A DNA stretch of 64,000 nucleotides, from positions 3,472,001 to 3,536,000 of the forward strand of contig NC_067294.1 of assembly GCF_020740795.1 (NCBI RefSeq). Direction: 5' to 3'. Positions 9,224 through 22,700 of this stretch are shown here, in pieces; the first letter of the stretch is position 1; every line of letters starts with the position of its first letter. Source of the DNA: Apus apus (Eukaryota; Chordata; Aves; Apodiformes; Apodidae). A program made the position numbers and the translations under genes. Under the pieces are notes generated by a model, which saw only the letters and a program-made list of their open reading frames with translations, made no database searches and was not told the DNA's origin.

Positions 9224-11929
9224 CTGTTAACAGGGGAGAGAGAAGAGGGGGAAACTGTTGCTCCTGTGAGATGATGTAAAGGTGAAGTCAGAACGTTCAG
9301 TAGCAAAATAAAAATGACAATAAAAGGGTGAGAGATTCAGCAGTGGAAAAAGTCGCAGAAAATGCTGCAATGCTCCTATAGCATCAGGAGGAGAGAGGAG
9401 GAAAAGAAGTAAATTAAGGGCTGGGGAAGGGGATTAAAGAGGGTAAAGCTCCCTGAGCAGGTCAGAAGTTGTTCTTTTAAACATCCAAAATGTGCAAAAG
9501 GACCAGCTTCATCCCTTGGCTGTTTTAACAGAGACAAATGCTGCAACCCTTCCAGTCAAGCTTCCTGCATTAACAGAACCCAGATTTCAAAGTTACAGTT
9601 TTCACTTGGATGGACGTGCAATCACACTGCAGACTGGGTTGGGTTCATAATTTTTGGCTCAGTTAAAAGCTCTATAAGTGAATTGGAGAGTTTTGCAGTC
9701 AAGATTTGCAAGACACGTGTTCCAGCTGGGGTACCTGATCCTGAGAGCTGGAGCCCGTTGTCGATACCATTGCCGTTCCCGTAGGGCTTGGCTTGCTTGT
9801 CGATCTTCCCCGTGAAGGGTGCCAACACGTCTGAGCCATCCTTGCACACCAGGTCCACTCCCTTGTGCTTCCTCGCACCTCTGAAGAAGAAAAGCAAGGT
9901 GGGTTAGCCCATGCCAGAGCACCTTGCCAGCTAGAAACCCTCCTCTCACCCAACTTTTCATGCTTATTTTGATTTCAGGGAAGTTTCAAGCTCCGCCACC
10001 TCCCACCCCCCATCCCAGGACCTGGGGCTGTTGTATCCACCGCAGCCCCACGAGTCGCAGCCTCTGAGTTTGTTGGCAGATTGGCTTGAGCAGATTTTCC
10101 CCCATTGTGCTGCAGCAGCTGGAAAAGAAGAAAAGAGAAAAACAGAAGATGAAACCCATGAGCTAGAAAGGGGATTTCCCAGCCCATGTTGTTTAATCAG
10201 TTGCAAGGTCTCTTGGACTTGGCTGTAACCGTGGAACAGGCTCCAGGGAACTAGAAAGTTGTTTGTCTCCTGATGCAAGTTAATTTTAGGTTTGTGATGG
10301 AACAGCATTTTTTTGTTTTATGCTTTTCCCAAGGATGTTCTAGGGTACTTAGAACAGTGACTTCAAAGCAAAAATGCACAATGTCCCCCCCTCTGGAAAG
10401 GACACTGTGAAGTGACCTATTGCTCTCCCACTGCCCCGGGCAGGTGGGCTGCACTCACATGAGTTTGGAGCTAAGGGATGTCTCTGCCCTGAAGGTGACC
10501 TGGGCCATTCAGAATCTTGGGATACTGAACTGTAACTGTAAAAAACTGGGCTGAGAGAGACCCACCAAGTCCATTTGTATTCCCTAATGTGGGAAATTAG
10601 TCAAAATTAGAAGCTGTCATCTCCCTTTTGCTAATTGCATTGTTTCAAAGCAGCAGCCAGTAGGGTCATATCCTCCTATTTTTTATTCAAGACTCCAGCT
10701 GTCATCACCCTTGGTCAAACCCACGCTGAGCTGATGGCCCCAGTGATGTCTGAGAAAGGGAAGGCATTTATAGGGAGTAAGGGAGGAAATTCATCCCCTG
10801 ACTTGGTACCTTTTATGAGCTTCTAATAGCCCTGGTAGCCCCAACAAAACTAGCAGGGTTTCCCATGGGATGCTCCAGCAAGAAAGGGATGAGCAAGAGG
10901 AATGAGTTGAGGTTTATTTGTGTGTGTGAGCATCTTGGCAGGGACCAGCCCTGTTGGGATCTGGGAATACACAAAAACAGGGGAAACGATTTGCTGGTGC
11001 TGAAGGTCTGGTGCTAAAAGGGTGCAGGAAATCTCTGATGCTTCCTCAAGCAAAGCAGCCCTTTGTTCTAGATAGTCTTCATTTATTTTAATGAGTTGTG
11101 TATTCTTTGTGAAATCAAAGGTGATGACAATAAACACAGAAAAGTCTCTGGGAACAGCTGGTGCTCAGAGAGCTGATATTTAGGTAAAAGGCTTTTAAGC
11201 AAACATGCATGCTGTTAGCTGTTGATGTGCCTCACTGAGTCTTTTTTATTCAATCAACATTAAACATGAAAAGTTGAGAGTTCAGGTTAGTAGTTCAGTA
11301 ATGTAGCTGCTACTGACTTCCTTCATGTAAAGCTTATCAAGTGGTTTAAGAAAACATTTTAACAGCTTCCCAGTGCTTTTAACTACAGTTCTGTGGACTT
11401 GCAGAAAAATAAATAAATAAATAAATATAAATGTTAATAGATTTTAGGTTCTGAAAACATGAATAATCCAAATCAGATGCTTTTAATTTAACCTGGAAAT
11501 GTTCAAGACCATGCTGGACAGCACTTTGAGCAACCTGGTCTAGTGGGAGGTGTCCCTGCCCATGCAGGGGGGTTGGAACTAGATGATCTTTAAGGTCCCT
11601 TCCAGCCCAAACCATGATTCTATGATTATTACTCCAACAAAATTTTGCCACATCTCTTTATTATATGTAAAGGATATTTTACTGCTGAGGTTTCTATGCA
11701 CTGCCAGAGGGGTTATTTTGAAAAGCAAAATATGGCAGAGAACAAGTGAGTTGATAAATCCTCACAGAGATACTCCATATAAAAGAGAAATTAAAAAAAG
11801 AAAAAAAGAGGAGGAAAAAAAAGGAGAAAGCAGGTAGATTATGATGAGAAGTGTTTGCCAAAACTCAGGTAACTCACCACTGGAGATGGCAATGGCCAGG
11901 ATGATGGCTGTGACTCGGTGCATTTTCAT
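9057..11929 (-). CDS. LECT2: LECT2, leukocyte cell-derived chemotaxin 2
   Basis: LECT2 is a small secreted protein, made mainly by liver in mammals, known as a neutrophil chemoattractant and hepatokine. Coding exons in transcript order are 11878-11929, 10022-10118, 9735-9880 and 9057-9223, phases 1, 2, 1. They give 153 residues (human 151). The signal peptide is about residues 1-20 ([20 protein letters not shown]). Six cysteines follow in the KIC, RGC, WGC, LVC, FCV and NCD contexts, matching the three human disulfides. The zinc ligands of the M23-like fold are present: H55 and D59 in HKGVD, and H140 in SHVH. The ATG at 11927-11929 is used because it is the first after the TATA box; a second in-frame ATG lies at 11921-11923. 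The stop is TAA at 9057-9059. The donor after exon 2 (GTCCTG) is weak. The tandem, phase-matched MIM1-like gene upstream supports the call. Confidence 0.95.
9735..9880 (-). CDS. LECT2: LECT2 exon 3 (HxxxD zinc motif)
   Basis: The acceptor is TTCTTCAG before 9880, and the donor GTACCC follows 9735. The exon encodes residues 50-98 with [10 protein letters not shown] and [19 protein letters not shown]. Confidence 0.94.
10022..10118 (-). CDS. LECT2: LECT2 exon 2
   Basis: The acceptor is TTTTCCAG before 10118. The exon encodes residues 18-49, including [20 protein letters not shown] and GCGGYNSP. The donor context CCCCAG|GTCCTG is unusually weak beyond the GT. Confidence 0.92.
11406..11427. repeat. 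(AAAT)n microsatellite
   Basis: About five AAAT units inside LECT2 intron 1. Confidence 0.8.
11492..11628 (+). mobile_element. CR1 LINE 3' tail in LECT2 intron 1
   Basis: The text from CTGGAAATGTTCAAGACC through AGCAACCTGGTCTAGTGG and TTGGAACTAGATGATCTTTA to the terminal ATTCTATG unit is the characteristic 3' end of CR1, the main bird LINE. It is 5'-truncated, as most copies are, and antisense to LECT2. Confidence 0.88.
11878..11929 (-). CDS. LECT2: LECT2 exon 1 (start codon, signal peptide)
   Basis: Encodes [17 protein letters not shown] plus one base. The GTGAGT donor follows at 11877. Confidence 0.92.
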
Positions 11930-11981
11930 GTGTCTTGAGAGCTCTGCTTTCAAAGTGCACGGTCAAAAATATTTTGCTTTC

Positions 11982-12028
11982 TATTTATACATCCCAAGAG
12001 AGGCTGTATCCAACTTTTTCCAGCCAAT
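11982..12028 (-). promoter_or_regulatory. LECT2 core promoter: TATA box and inverted CCAAT box
   Basis: A perfect TATAAATA reads on the minus strand at 11989-11982, predicting a start near 11955 and a 5'UTR of about 25 bases. CCAAT on the plus strand lies at 12024-12028, about 34 bases upstream of the TATA box. The MIM1-like promoter has the same arrangement. Confidence 0.7.
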
Positions 12029-14033
12029 CAGAAAATTCATGTGGCTTCAGCTCTTTTGCTGGCAGACTCAGGCCAATGGCAGGAGCTGAGGGCAGCATTG
12101 AGGTGTACCACCAGCCTGGCTACTTGGTGGGGGGTAGAGACTCCAACTTCTTTAGCAATAACAGCTACGTGGGTTTGTTTGCTTTTTATTTTTTTTCTTT
12201 ACTGGAAATTATAAATATTGAACCCAAATTTCAAGGACAATTTGTAACTATTTATCTTCATTCCTGCTTGTTGCACAATCCTGAAGTTTAGCAAAATAAC
12301 TTGGGTGGACAAAGGGGAAAAAGAGTTCAAATGAATGTAAAAAAAATATCTGGGCATATGGATACCTTGCCCTCCCACCACTTTGTGGGGAGAAGTTCAG
12401 GCAGGTGGACACAGCCCTGTGCCACACATCTCACCCATCACCCTCATGCTGGAAAAACCTATTAGGTGACCTGTGAAATGAGAACCTTGCACTCCATGTT
12501 TATTTATCCAGTTTCGTTGATGCATCCCAGGTATAGCCACGCTGCTGCTGCTGAACCTTCAGCCCTAACAGAGAGGTGTTTACAGCCTTCACTGTGCCTA
12601 AATGGAAAATGTTCTAAACCCTAGAATATTGTGGCTGAGCAAAAGTACGGGAAATTGAAGATGAGAACAGTGGAGCATGAGCAAGGCCACCTTGGGAGTT
12701 GTTTCTGGGAAGGGAGGGAACACGATGCCCTTGTTTACGGCCAGGAGCTGGAGATGTTTGTCTTCTTGGCTCTTCAGCCACCCAGTCTGCACCACTGGGG
12801 GTCACTGATTTTTTTGTTTCCCTGTGCAATAAAACCCAAGAGCCCAGGTTAGACACAGCTTTGGGTCAGGGCTCCCAGCTGGGATGCTGTGCCCTCCCTG
12901 TCTCTTTTGTGGCACCAGATGGCTCAAGACATCCCCAAGCTGAGCCAAGAGCAGTTCTACTGCATGGCCTTCAAACCCAGCTCTGTCTGTCAATGATGGA
13001 GACATCAGCTGTTGATGGATGCTGCAAAGCAAAAGCTGTATTTAATGGAAAGGAGGGTGATCCCATCAGGATGTCTTTAAGACACACACGCTGCCTTCTC
13101 CTTTCCCCTTCTGCCAGAGAAGTGCCATCCAACCATGTCACTTCTGTCTGTCATCCAGTAACAGGGTAGGAGCTTGGCTTGGACAGAGCCAACATCTGAA
13201 CACAGCTGAACCCCAGCTGGAGTGGGCTTCATAGCCTGGGGGAGACTACATGGGATGTTTCAGATCCAGACTCCCCACTGCAAATTGAGATGGTTTAGTG
13301 CAGTGGGGGTGAAAGTACCAGAGTGAGATGCAACAGGAAAACCCACCAGCTTCAAGAACATTCTCCAAAAACACCAGTAATGTCTCCTGGCCATCAGCCC
13401 ACTCCATCTCTGACATTTCCCTGACTCATGAGAGCAGCCACAACACGTAACTTCTGCTTGTCTCTTAAATCCGTGGTGTCACCAACACACTTGGCCACGT
13501 AGACTGTAGAAAATGTGCTTCTGCTCTTGTGTCACACTGAGAAACCTGGGTTAAGAGCTTTTTGGATTCCCAGGTTGGATGCTGGCTTCTCTGGGGTCTT
13601 TTAATAAACTACTGCCTTGCTGCCTCTGGCATGTGGAAGGTGAGAAGACTTGCTAGGCTCTGCAAGGTTTGACTCCCTGCATCCCCCCCGGGCATTTTTT
13701 GGCTTTGTTTTAATTTTGTCAACTGCGATGAAATATTTTTACAGAGCTAATGGAATCAATTAAATTCAGACTAAATTTTTTTGCTGATATTTTACATTAT
13801 ACCTTGACATGAAGATCAGGGAGGTGAAGAGACATTAAAATAGATTTGATGTAAGCTGTGCAAGAGCAGCAGATCCCCTGCTCACCTTCACTGCACCCAC
13901 CATGCTGCATTTCTGGGGGATTACAGCCTTACTCTGCATCTGAACAACCCTGCAAGAACTGAAGCAAAGCACACGACCTATCAATGTCTTCACTTTTTGT
14001 TTGCTGCCAACTGAAGCCATTGGTTTGATATGG

Positions 14034-14077
14034 GGTTTTATTTTATTATATTTTATTTATTTTTATTTTTATTTTTC
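14034..14077. repeat. T/A-rich low-complexity tract
   Basis: Irregular TTTTA/TTTAT repeats. Confidence 0.75.
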
Positions 14078-16629
14078 AGAACAATCAGTTGCAGAAAGGT
14101 GGCAGCAATTGGCAATTACTTGATTGTGCCTTGAAGGCAGGTGTGTGAAAGCATTAAAAGAAGGACAGAGGGTAATTAATTCAGGCTCAGGGTTTGTGGG
14201 ATGCAGGTGGTGAAGTTCTCCTTGGGAAGGAGAGAGGAAACCCCATGGGAGGTAAGTGCAGCAGGATGTGGCTTTTCCTCATCTCACATGGTGTTAGTAG
14301 CCACTGAGAAATGGAAGCTAAAGTGTGTGTGAAAAGCATCTTTGTTAGTGGGAGCTACAGAGCCTGGGTGGCATGTATGTCTGAGAGGGGAAAAAAACAA
14401 GCCCCAAAGCTGCAGTTTTGCTGGACCCCCTGTCCTGTGTTTGGGGTAACACCAGGGGAGGTGGGTGTCTTGTTTGGAAAGGGATGAATAAGTAGCAAAA
14501 TGGTAAAATACTCATATGCAGCCAAGCCTCATGACACCATCAAATTAAATGTAGTTCAAATAAGATCAACTTTAAAAGACAATGACATTAAATCTTAGCT
14601 CCAAAACACATCAAACTTGCTAAAAGAAATTTCTAAAACTGTAACCATGCTGATATCTAATGAAGTTTTCATCAAAGAGGAAGCATTTTCCTCAGCCTGC
14701 CACTGAGCAGCATGAGAGGGTTTTTCTCCTTTCCTGGAAGAGATGCAAGGAGCTCTAGCAATTTCCTTTCTGTTTTATCAGGTCCCAAGGCAGGACTGAC
14801 TTCGTTGGTAAAGCTGTAAAGGTTGTGAATTCTCAGCCCAAATAAAAAGACTCTTTTTTTCCTCCCTCCCACCTCTTCAGTTTTGAGCTTTGGACACCTC
14901 AGATGTGCTGAAGCTCCTAGTCTGCTCTGGGTGTTGCTTTACTGGGGTTACCCAACATATAAACCCAACAAACAGGAGTCTTCTCAGTTTTTTCTCTTCG
15001 TCCCTCAACACAACTCAAGGCATCTAAATACCCTTAAAAGACCTTTGGATTAAAATGGAGTGAAATCCCTTAGTGCAGGTGGGTTGCAGTAATGGAGAGA
15101 GGGTGGTTTGGTTACCTAAATGTCAGGTTTGGGAAATATCCAGGTTTTGCAATATTCTAGTAGAATTTCTCCCATGAAATTAAGGGAAGGAAGCTGTAAG
15201 ACATGGTGCTGCAGCTGTCTGTTATCAACGTCCTATTTTGCTGGGCTTTTTTATTTGATGGTGTCAAATGCCACATATGAGCCCCTGGAGGAGGTGACAA
15301 GCTGCAATCCCATGTGCCAGCAGCAGACTTTCCCTCTTGCTGCACTGGGCTGTGTTTCCTGGAGACTGACAGTGCATAAAAGAGGCTCTGAATTAGTAAA
15401 AAATCTGTCTATGTGGATAACAACTTATTGCTTCTGTTAATGATGCTTATTTTAAAAAAGGAAATTAGAAGAACAGGGTGTCCTGGAGAGCACTTTAGTG
15501 TCCAAAAGGAGCTGTTTCTTCTGCCTCCCCTTCTCTAATAATCTTTTGGACCTTTAAAGAGGTAGGAACTAGTTTATCACCCCCAAAAATTGTGTGATTT
15601 TTTTTTTTTAAGAGGAAATGTTGTTGATGTTAGTGTGTAATGGATTCCTGAAATGCAGCACCCAGCTGGTGTAAAGGCACTGAGGGAAAAGGTGGTAATG
15701 AAACCCAATTTGGCTAATGGGAGTCATTTAGAGAAAGACTTTTTATTGCAGAGTTTCATGGAAAACAGTTCAGGAACATTCAGCCTGTGGAAAGAAGGGG
15801 TTTGTGGTTCCTCAGAAAGCCTTGCTTCAATCTGTAGAAACACACAGTGTTTCTTTTATTGGTTACTGTGAGCAGCTGAAGGTGCTGTGTGCAGACAGGG
15901 GGACAGGTTTCTCCCTTGGGTGCTGCCCCAGGGGTGCAGAGCTGCCTCCAGGCCCCATGAGGTCCCACTGAGCCCTGGCCAGGAGCAGCCTGGGAGACTT
16001 GGCAGCCAGTTTTTCAGTTAGTCCCTTTTGGCTTTAAACCCCAGTTTCCTGAGCACAGCTGCCTGTTGACTCTTGCAGGAAGAAAATTCATTAGGGTCCC
16101 AGGCCCCCTCAGCATGGTGGGGTGAGACAGGACAATCTGCACAGCCCTTCTGTAGTGCATCAGCTCTGAGGTGTTCCTCACGTTCTTGGGTAATGGTCAC
16201 CCTCTGCTTATTCTCTGTCAGTGGCCTTGTTTCTGCTCTTGTCCTGTTGCTGCTTTGGGGAGAATTTTGGGTTGGTTTTGGTTTTTATTTCATTTCAAAA
16301 ACCTGTTGAGCAAGAGCTCATGTTGGCACATCTGGGCTCATCCAGGACAAGCCTATGGATACCTGGTCCCAGCCAGATCTTGGCTGTGGACACCTGGGAA
16401 CCAGGGGAGAACAGCATTCATCTTCTGGAGCAGAAAAAGGGTCTATGAGATGAGCTGGCCTGTGCAGGGGCTGGTGCCGGTGGCTGGGCTGCTGCTGCCC
16501 TCTGATGGAAAGCAGGAGAGTACAGTCCTGCTGAGCAGCCCCTCCTCAGCTTCCTGGATCTTTATATCTGTGTGAAGAGATAGAACGTCTGTCTGTACAC
16601 ACATTGTCACCTGTTCTGCTCCTTGGGCT

Positions 16630-16797
16630 GTCAGGGCAGTGGTGGAGTCACCATCCCTGGGGGGATTTCAAAGCCGTGTAGAAGTGGTGCTGAGGGACAT
16701 GGGTGAGTGGTGGCCCCAGCAGTGCTGGGTTAATGGTTGGACTTTGTGATCTTTAGGGTCTTTTCTAACCAAAAGGGTTTTATGATTCTATGATTAA
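16630..16797 (+). mobile_element. CR1 LINE 3' tail
   Basis: Recognisable CR1 3' text: GTGGTGGAGTCACCATCCCT, GTGCTGGGTTAATGGTTGGA, GTGATCTTTAGGGTCTTTTC, and the terminal TATGATTCTATGATT. Its wording differs from the copies at 11492 and 51733, so it belongs to another CR1 subfamily. Confidence 0.9.
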
Positions 16798-19700
16798 GGG
16801 AAGCCCAGTCCTAGTGCTGGGATTTATGTGGCTGCATCTGCCCACTGGGATGAACTGGTGTGTGCAGATAGAGGTTGCTCAGGTGCCCTGTGATCTTTTT
16901 ATTCTTTTTTTTTTTTCTTTGTGTGCAGTCCCTCCTATGCTCTTGTGCTGAGGGAGGGGTGCACAGTGCAGAGTGAATCCCCTGTCCCCTCTGGGGATGG
17001 GCTCTTTATCTGACATTAAATGCTGACCCAGTGGCTGCTACTAACAGAGTTTGTCAGGCAGAAATGGAGAAGTTTTGCTCCTCCTTCACTGCACATCCAC
17101 ATGCTCTCACACCTCCTGTCACCCAGGGCTGTGCTCCAGCACCTTTGCTTTCACTTGGGAGAAGGAAGAGACATTTATTTCAGCACAATTCAAATCCCCA
17201 ACCAAGTCTCGTGGTGCCCAGGATCCCAAATTTTCCCTGCCAGGGTATCCCAGCCTCTGGGATCAGCCTCCAAAACACCATCTCAGTACTTTGCCATGAG
17301 CAGCACTGAGAGCTGTGATATTCTGAGTATTTAAATATGAAAGCACATGAAGATGACTATAAAAATGATACAGCTGTTGTGGTGATTTTTAGTCTTCTGT
17401 GTCCAGCAGATTTTCTTTTACACTTTAAGAGGAACTGCTGTTGGATTGAACAAAGCTGTGGTCAGAAACTGGTGCAGGCGTTGAGGCTGGTTTTGCTGAT
17501 AGGCAAAGGCAGATGCTGTCTGTCCCCTTACCTTGGGGCTGGCAGAGCCCTGCCTGCTCTAAAATAAATTCTATGTGAGAATGGCCTCTTGGCAGCTCTC
17601 TGGACAGAAACCATATAATTATAAACCACTGTCTAGCCTGAAGTACTGCTAAGTGTTTAAGCTATCGTATTTCCACAGCTCATTCAAGGGTATTTTTAGT
17701 GTTGGTGGAAAAAGTTGCTGACTCTAGGTCAAGTAATGCCTCCCCAAGTCTATGGAAAATTAACCATTTGCTTAAATGTTTGTTAGGATGAAGCCTTTTT
17801 GTCTTCCTCTGCCCAAGCCAATTACTGCTGGAAGCAAACTTGTCAGGTCCCATCCATGTCCAGCTGTGGCTGATGCTGGATTTATCATTCCTGGTTCCCA
17901 GAGCACAGTTTGCACCACTGGTCATCTCCAGCTTGGGACCAGGGTTGCTTTCAGCCCCGTTGTGGTTTCATCTGTGCTGTCCAATTGGAAAGACAACTTT
18001 GGGAAAAGCTAATTTCTCTTGTACAGGACACAATGTAACGTGTGCATCTCGCCTGAAGGACCTTCTCGAGTCTCCAGCAGATGGAGCAATGGCTTTTCGG
18101 GTCTGCACAGCTGGCTTTCTGGGAAAAGATGCCTTCATCACTTACTTGTGATTCTTCTTCTTTTGCTATCTGAAAACTCAGAGTATTTAATGCCCATGTC
18201 AAAAACAATCTACGGGATTTTAGAGAAAACTGTCCCAGTATCACTGCTCATTCAGAAAAACACTTTGTATCCAACTTTGTGAAACTGTTGTTGGTAGGAA
18301 ACAAACAGGAGGTTTACAAGTGTCCTTTTGTGGTTAATTTGATGTACTTTTGTGAAACCTCTTTGTATCAAAATGTGCTACAATTTTGCAACGGGGCTTG
18401 TTGCTCTTGGTGTTTTTAGCAAGGCCAGGACATTTTTTTCCCTGTGTTACAAGTCTCCAGTGTCAGAGGCCCCAGGAGAGCATTAGCTAGCAGATAACTG
18501 GAATCTGTGTACTCCTGCTTTCAAAATGTAAATCCTGGCCAAAATCAGCTCACCCTTAAACCAAGTACAAAACTTCTCCCTGCACTCAATGGCTGCTCCT
18601 TCCAGTATCTGTATGAACTGACACGAGCTTTTCCCCCTGGAATACCAGGCTTTAAAAACTGGCCACATGATATGCACAGTTGGGAAGGAGGAACTTGGTA
18701 CCACGATTATGAAGCCCTCCTTTGTAGCACAGGGTTCAGAAATCACTTGGTTATGATCCTTATATCAACCAGTTGTGAATAATTTCTCTGCCACCAAGGG
18801 TCAGCCAAGCAGAACCAGAGAATTGCCGGGGATCAAGCAGCTGCTTTGCCCAGAAAAGTCTGGTTTGATGCTTTAGAAAAAAACAAAACAAAGAACAAAC
18901 CCAAAGAAACTCAAACACTGGTCCTGCAAAAAACCAAAACAACCAACTGTGGGCATTTTGCCCTCTTTGTGGAAGAGCAGTGCTGCTGGGTGCAGGGCAG
19001 CCTTGCTATGTGCTTGTCCAGGCACACTGCTGCCCTTGAACCCTGGTGCCCAGTACCAGCAGATAATGTCACTAGATGACAGCCCAGAGCTTGATGCTGA
19101 AGGCTGAGCTGCTCAAGGCCTTGTTATTCTCATAACTGCTGTGCTGAGTTCACCCACTGGTGAGCTGAGAGGCTCGAGTGCCAAGTCTTCAGAAGTTGTA
19201 TGGGAATTTATTTATTTTATGGTGCCAGTTCTGATTGACAGCAATTGGCATGGAGGTAATGAGGGCTGCGGCAAAAACGAGCTGAGGGTTTGCAAAATCT
19301 GCTCTTTGCAAACATCCAGCATGTAAACTGTACATCTTAAATGGGACCGAGCTTTCGTGGTCTCTTTAAGACCTGGAACATTGCAACTTACTGCAGCTTA
19401 ATTGGATTCAGCCTCTTAATGCAAGTCTGTGTTCTCTTCTCTTCATAATGAGCTACAGATCTTACAAATATTATTGGTGGGATATCAGTGAGTATGTTTG
19501 GAGCCAAATTTATTCTTCTTGCAAAGGAGGGGAGAGCCAAGACCTGGACAATGCTGCCAGCACCCGGGCAGAGCACCCTGGTCACCTCGGCTCCTCCAGC
19601 AGTGTGTGCATTAATCTAATGAGGGCCAAAAAGTGATCTAATTCCTGCAGGGTCTGCACCGAGCAATCCAGCTCCTGTGTGCAGACCTGCTGCTCCCACT

Positions 19701-22700
19701 GACATCTTAGGGCCATGCCAAGAACATCAGCTCAGGTCTGGGTCTGGCCTGGGACCATGTGCTCTCCTGCTCATGGTTTTTTGATTTATCTATCTATTTT
19801 GAGCTGTCTTTAGGCACCACTAAAGGGCTTGCTAAATGGATTTGAAAAGACTATTCTTTCCCTAAATTTCTCTATTCTCTCACTTAAATGAGACACTTTG
19901 TGTTTTTGTGTGCCAACATGATCTTTGTTGTTATACCAAGACTTGGACAACTTCCACTGAACCTGCTCAGATGTGTTGAGCTCAGACAGTCTGGCTGCAA
20001 GAAACACCAATTCAGCAGCTCCTTGACGTTGCTCTCCTGGAAGAAAGAAAATGAGTCATTTCTGCTTCCTTCTTTCTTTCCCAATGAATAAGCTGAGAAA
20101 TTGGGTGGACTTCCCACATCTCTGAAAGAGGAAACCAGCCAGATGCTGGTCACTATTCCTGCTTCCCCATTACTTGTGTTATGAGTCAAAGTTGACCCAA
20201 TAGGCAGTATTTTCATGTTTGGTGGTTATTTCTCTGTAGGAAGGCTCTGAACCTTCCCTTTGCAGTTGAGGAGGTCCCAGAAAGCTGTGGCAGAGCAGTA
20301 TGGAGGAACCTGATTACTGTAGGAAGATGGTGTCAATGCTGGTTGGGATGACTTGACGGGGAGAGCAAGATGAGATTATTTAATCCATTTCTCAAATGAA
20401 ATACTTGTCTTCCTCCTTCCTTACCTCCCATGGCCCCTTGGTTTGGAGTGCACCCATGGTGGGTGGAGGACTCAGCAACTCTCAACAAAAATCCCTGGGA
20501 TTCTCAGCATGATTTGGGCTCTGATGGTGTTTCAAGTGGGAGAAGGAACCAAAAAGAGCATGAAGACCCCTGAGAGACCTTCCTGTGATCTCTTACAGCC
20601 TTGAGGAAACCCAATTTTATGCAGACATGAGGGGAAGAGGAGGGGAGTTACTGGGGCTCTTCTGCAATGAACTTGCCCTGTGAGCTTGCCCTGGGAAAAA
20701 AAGGAGCTTTGAAAAGCCTTCAGCCAGCTCTTGCTGGTAATTAATAGATGACTAATTAACAGGGGCAGGTTGGAGTCCGTAGCAGGTGTTTCCCTAAGGA
20801 CCAAAGCAAGCCAAAGCTGTGGCAAGTGAGCGTGCTGACAGAGCTGCATCCTGTGCTCTCTGTCCCTCCAGGGAAGGAAGCCTCACTCTGGCTTGCCATG
20901 TTTCCTAGAAATAGCTTCAAATCCTAACCTAATGGTATATATTTTCTTCAAAAACTGATGAAGCAATGTTTTCCTACTGAAATGTTATTCCACCCCTCCC
21001 TGCAAAGGAGCCTTCATTTTCCTTCCCTTTGAAAACTGTACATCTTGTTTCAGCTCCGTGTCTATCCCTGTCTCAGACTTTTGCATTTGCAGTTAATTTC
21101 CTACTTCAAAGGAAACCAGCAAAGTCTTTGATTTACTAGATTGGCTAAATTCAATATCTTTCCCAGAAACAGTGGCTCAGTGTTTCCTAACAAGAAATTC
21201 AAATGTTTGAATGATATAATTTCCTCACTTCTGACACTCGTCGAAATGAGGACGTTGCACCCAATTGGGGCTCCCTCAGATCCCCATGGCAAGTTTGGCG
21301 TAAATTTTATCCCCTTTAAACAACAGTTGTTTGCCACACATTGTCCTAAAGCTGCAAGGTCTGATTTGTGATACAAATAACACTCGCAGTTGGACACCTA
21401 CATTAAGTATGTATGATGAGATCACTTCCAGTAAAAGCCTGAAATGCAGTAATGTGAAAAACATCTGGTTGTTGTGAGTTTGATTTAAAGTTGGGAAGTC
21501 TTGGACAAAGGGACTATACATTTATTAATGAGTTCTGTGCTTTATGGAGGTTTCCATGCAATCTTCTCATTTGACTTCAAAAGCAGGGAATTAGACAGCC
21601 TTTTGATTGGAATTAGCTTATTAGACACCAAGAGTAGGAAAATACATGAACTCTTGGTGGAAATAAATTATTGCATGGGTGTTTTTAAAAAAAGAAATGG
21701 TTGAATTGAACGTAGCAATTCCTTTCTGTGAACCCACCAGTGTGTGTACATCTGTGCCAAAAATGAAACAAGGAGAAAGATTTGGATGCTGAGATTTGGC
21801 CACACCAAACCACAGTGATCCCTTAGCTGTAGATGCTGGTGTGTGAACAAGTAATAAGGCCAGAAGAGGGGATCTAGGGGCTCTTTTGGCACGTTCCTGT
21901 GGCTCTTGTTGAATGTTTAAAACCATGCGAAGTGGCTACATGATGCCCCTTGCCTAGAGCAAGGAGAAGCAAAGATGAAGCACCATCTCCCATTACCCCT
22001 CACCTGGGTTAGTCCCTGCCATCACCTTTGTGCTCTCAGCAGAGCCTGGCAGGGCTGGTGCAAGGCTGGGTGGCAGCCTGCTCCTCTGGGCAGTCATGCA
22101 GGGACGACTCCTGGTCTGCATCTCCCCACCAAAAATGTACAGTATGTTTGGGGTGTATCAGTAGTGAGCTCTGGTAACCATGGAAACTAGGCTGTTTAAC
22201 AAATTGCAGAGAGGAAAATTCAACAGAGATGGCCAAGGGGATGAGCTAGAGCTGCCCCTTGGCAAGCACAGCAGAGAAGCTGGTGGAGTTTTTATTTTCT
22301 TTTTTTAAAAAAACCAACACACACATGTGAAATTTGTAATTTTTCATCGCTGACTGTTCTGAGACATGGAAAATATTTGCAGGGCATTGCAATGTCTCCC
22401 ACGTTTTGTTTGCAGTCCTGAGATGGCTGCTCCTTGCACCACAGGCACTGCTGTGGCAGGGTGTCCCTCGTCACCTCCATCTCACAGCAGTGTGCCCTTG
22501 GTAGCCCAAGTTCCCATGTTCTCAGGGCAGATCCCCAAATATGGGGAAAAAGTGGATGAAAATGCTGCTAAGGGCCAAACCAGCATGCAGAGGAGTTGAG
22601 GGATGTGACCCTTTTGTTTGCCCATCATACCTGGGACTGCTTTTTCTATACATACATCTTTGTACGTGACCTCTCTGTGCCCAGCTCCTCACAAACATCC

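Larger units (their letters stand above)
10119..11877 (-). other. LECT2 intron 1
   Basis: About 1.8 kb in phase 1. It contains the CR1 tail, the AAAT microsatellite and a purine-rich run at 11790-11828 (pyrimidine-rich on the LECT2 strand). No additional exon is visible. Confidence 0.75.
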
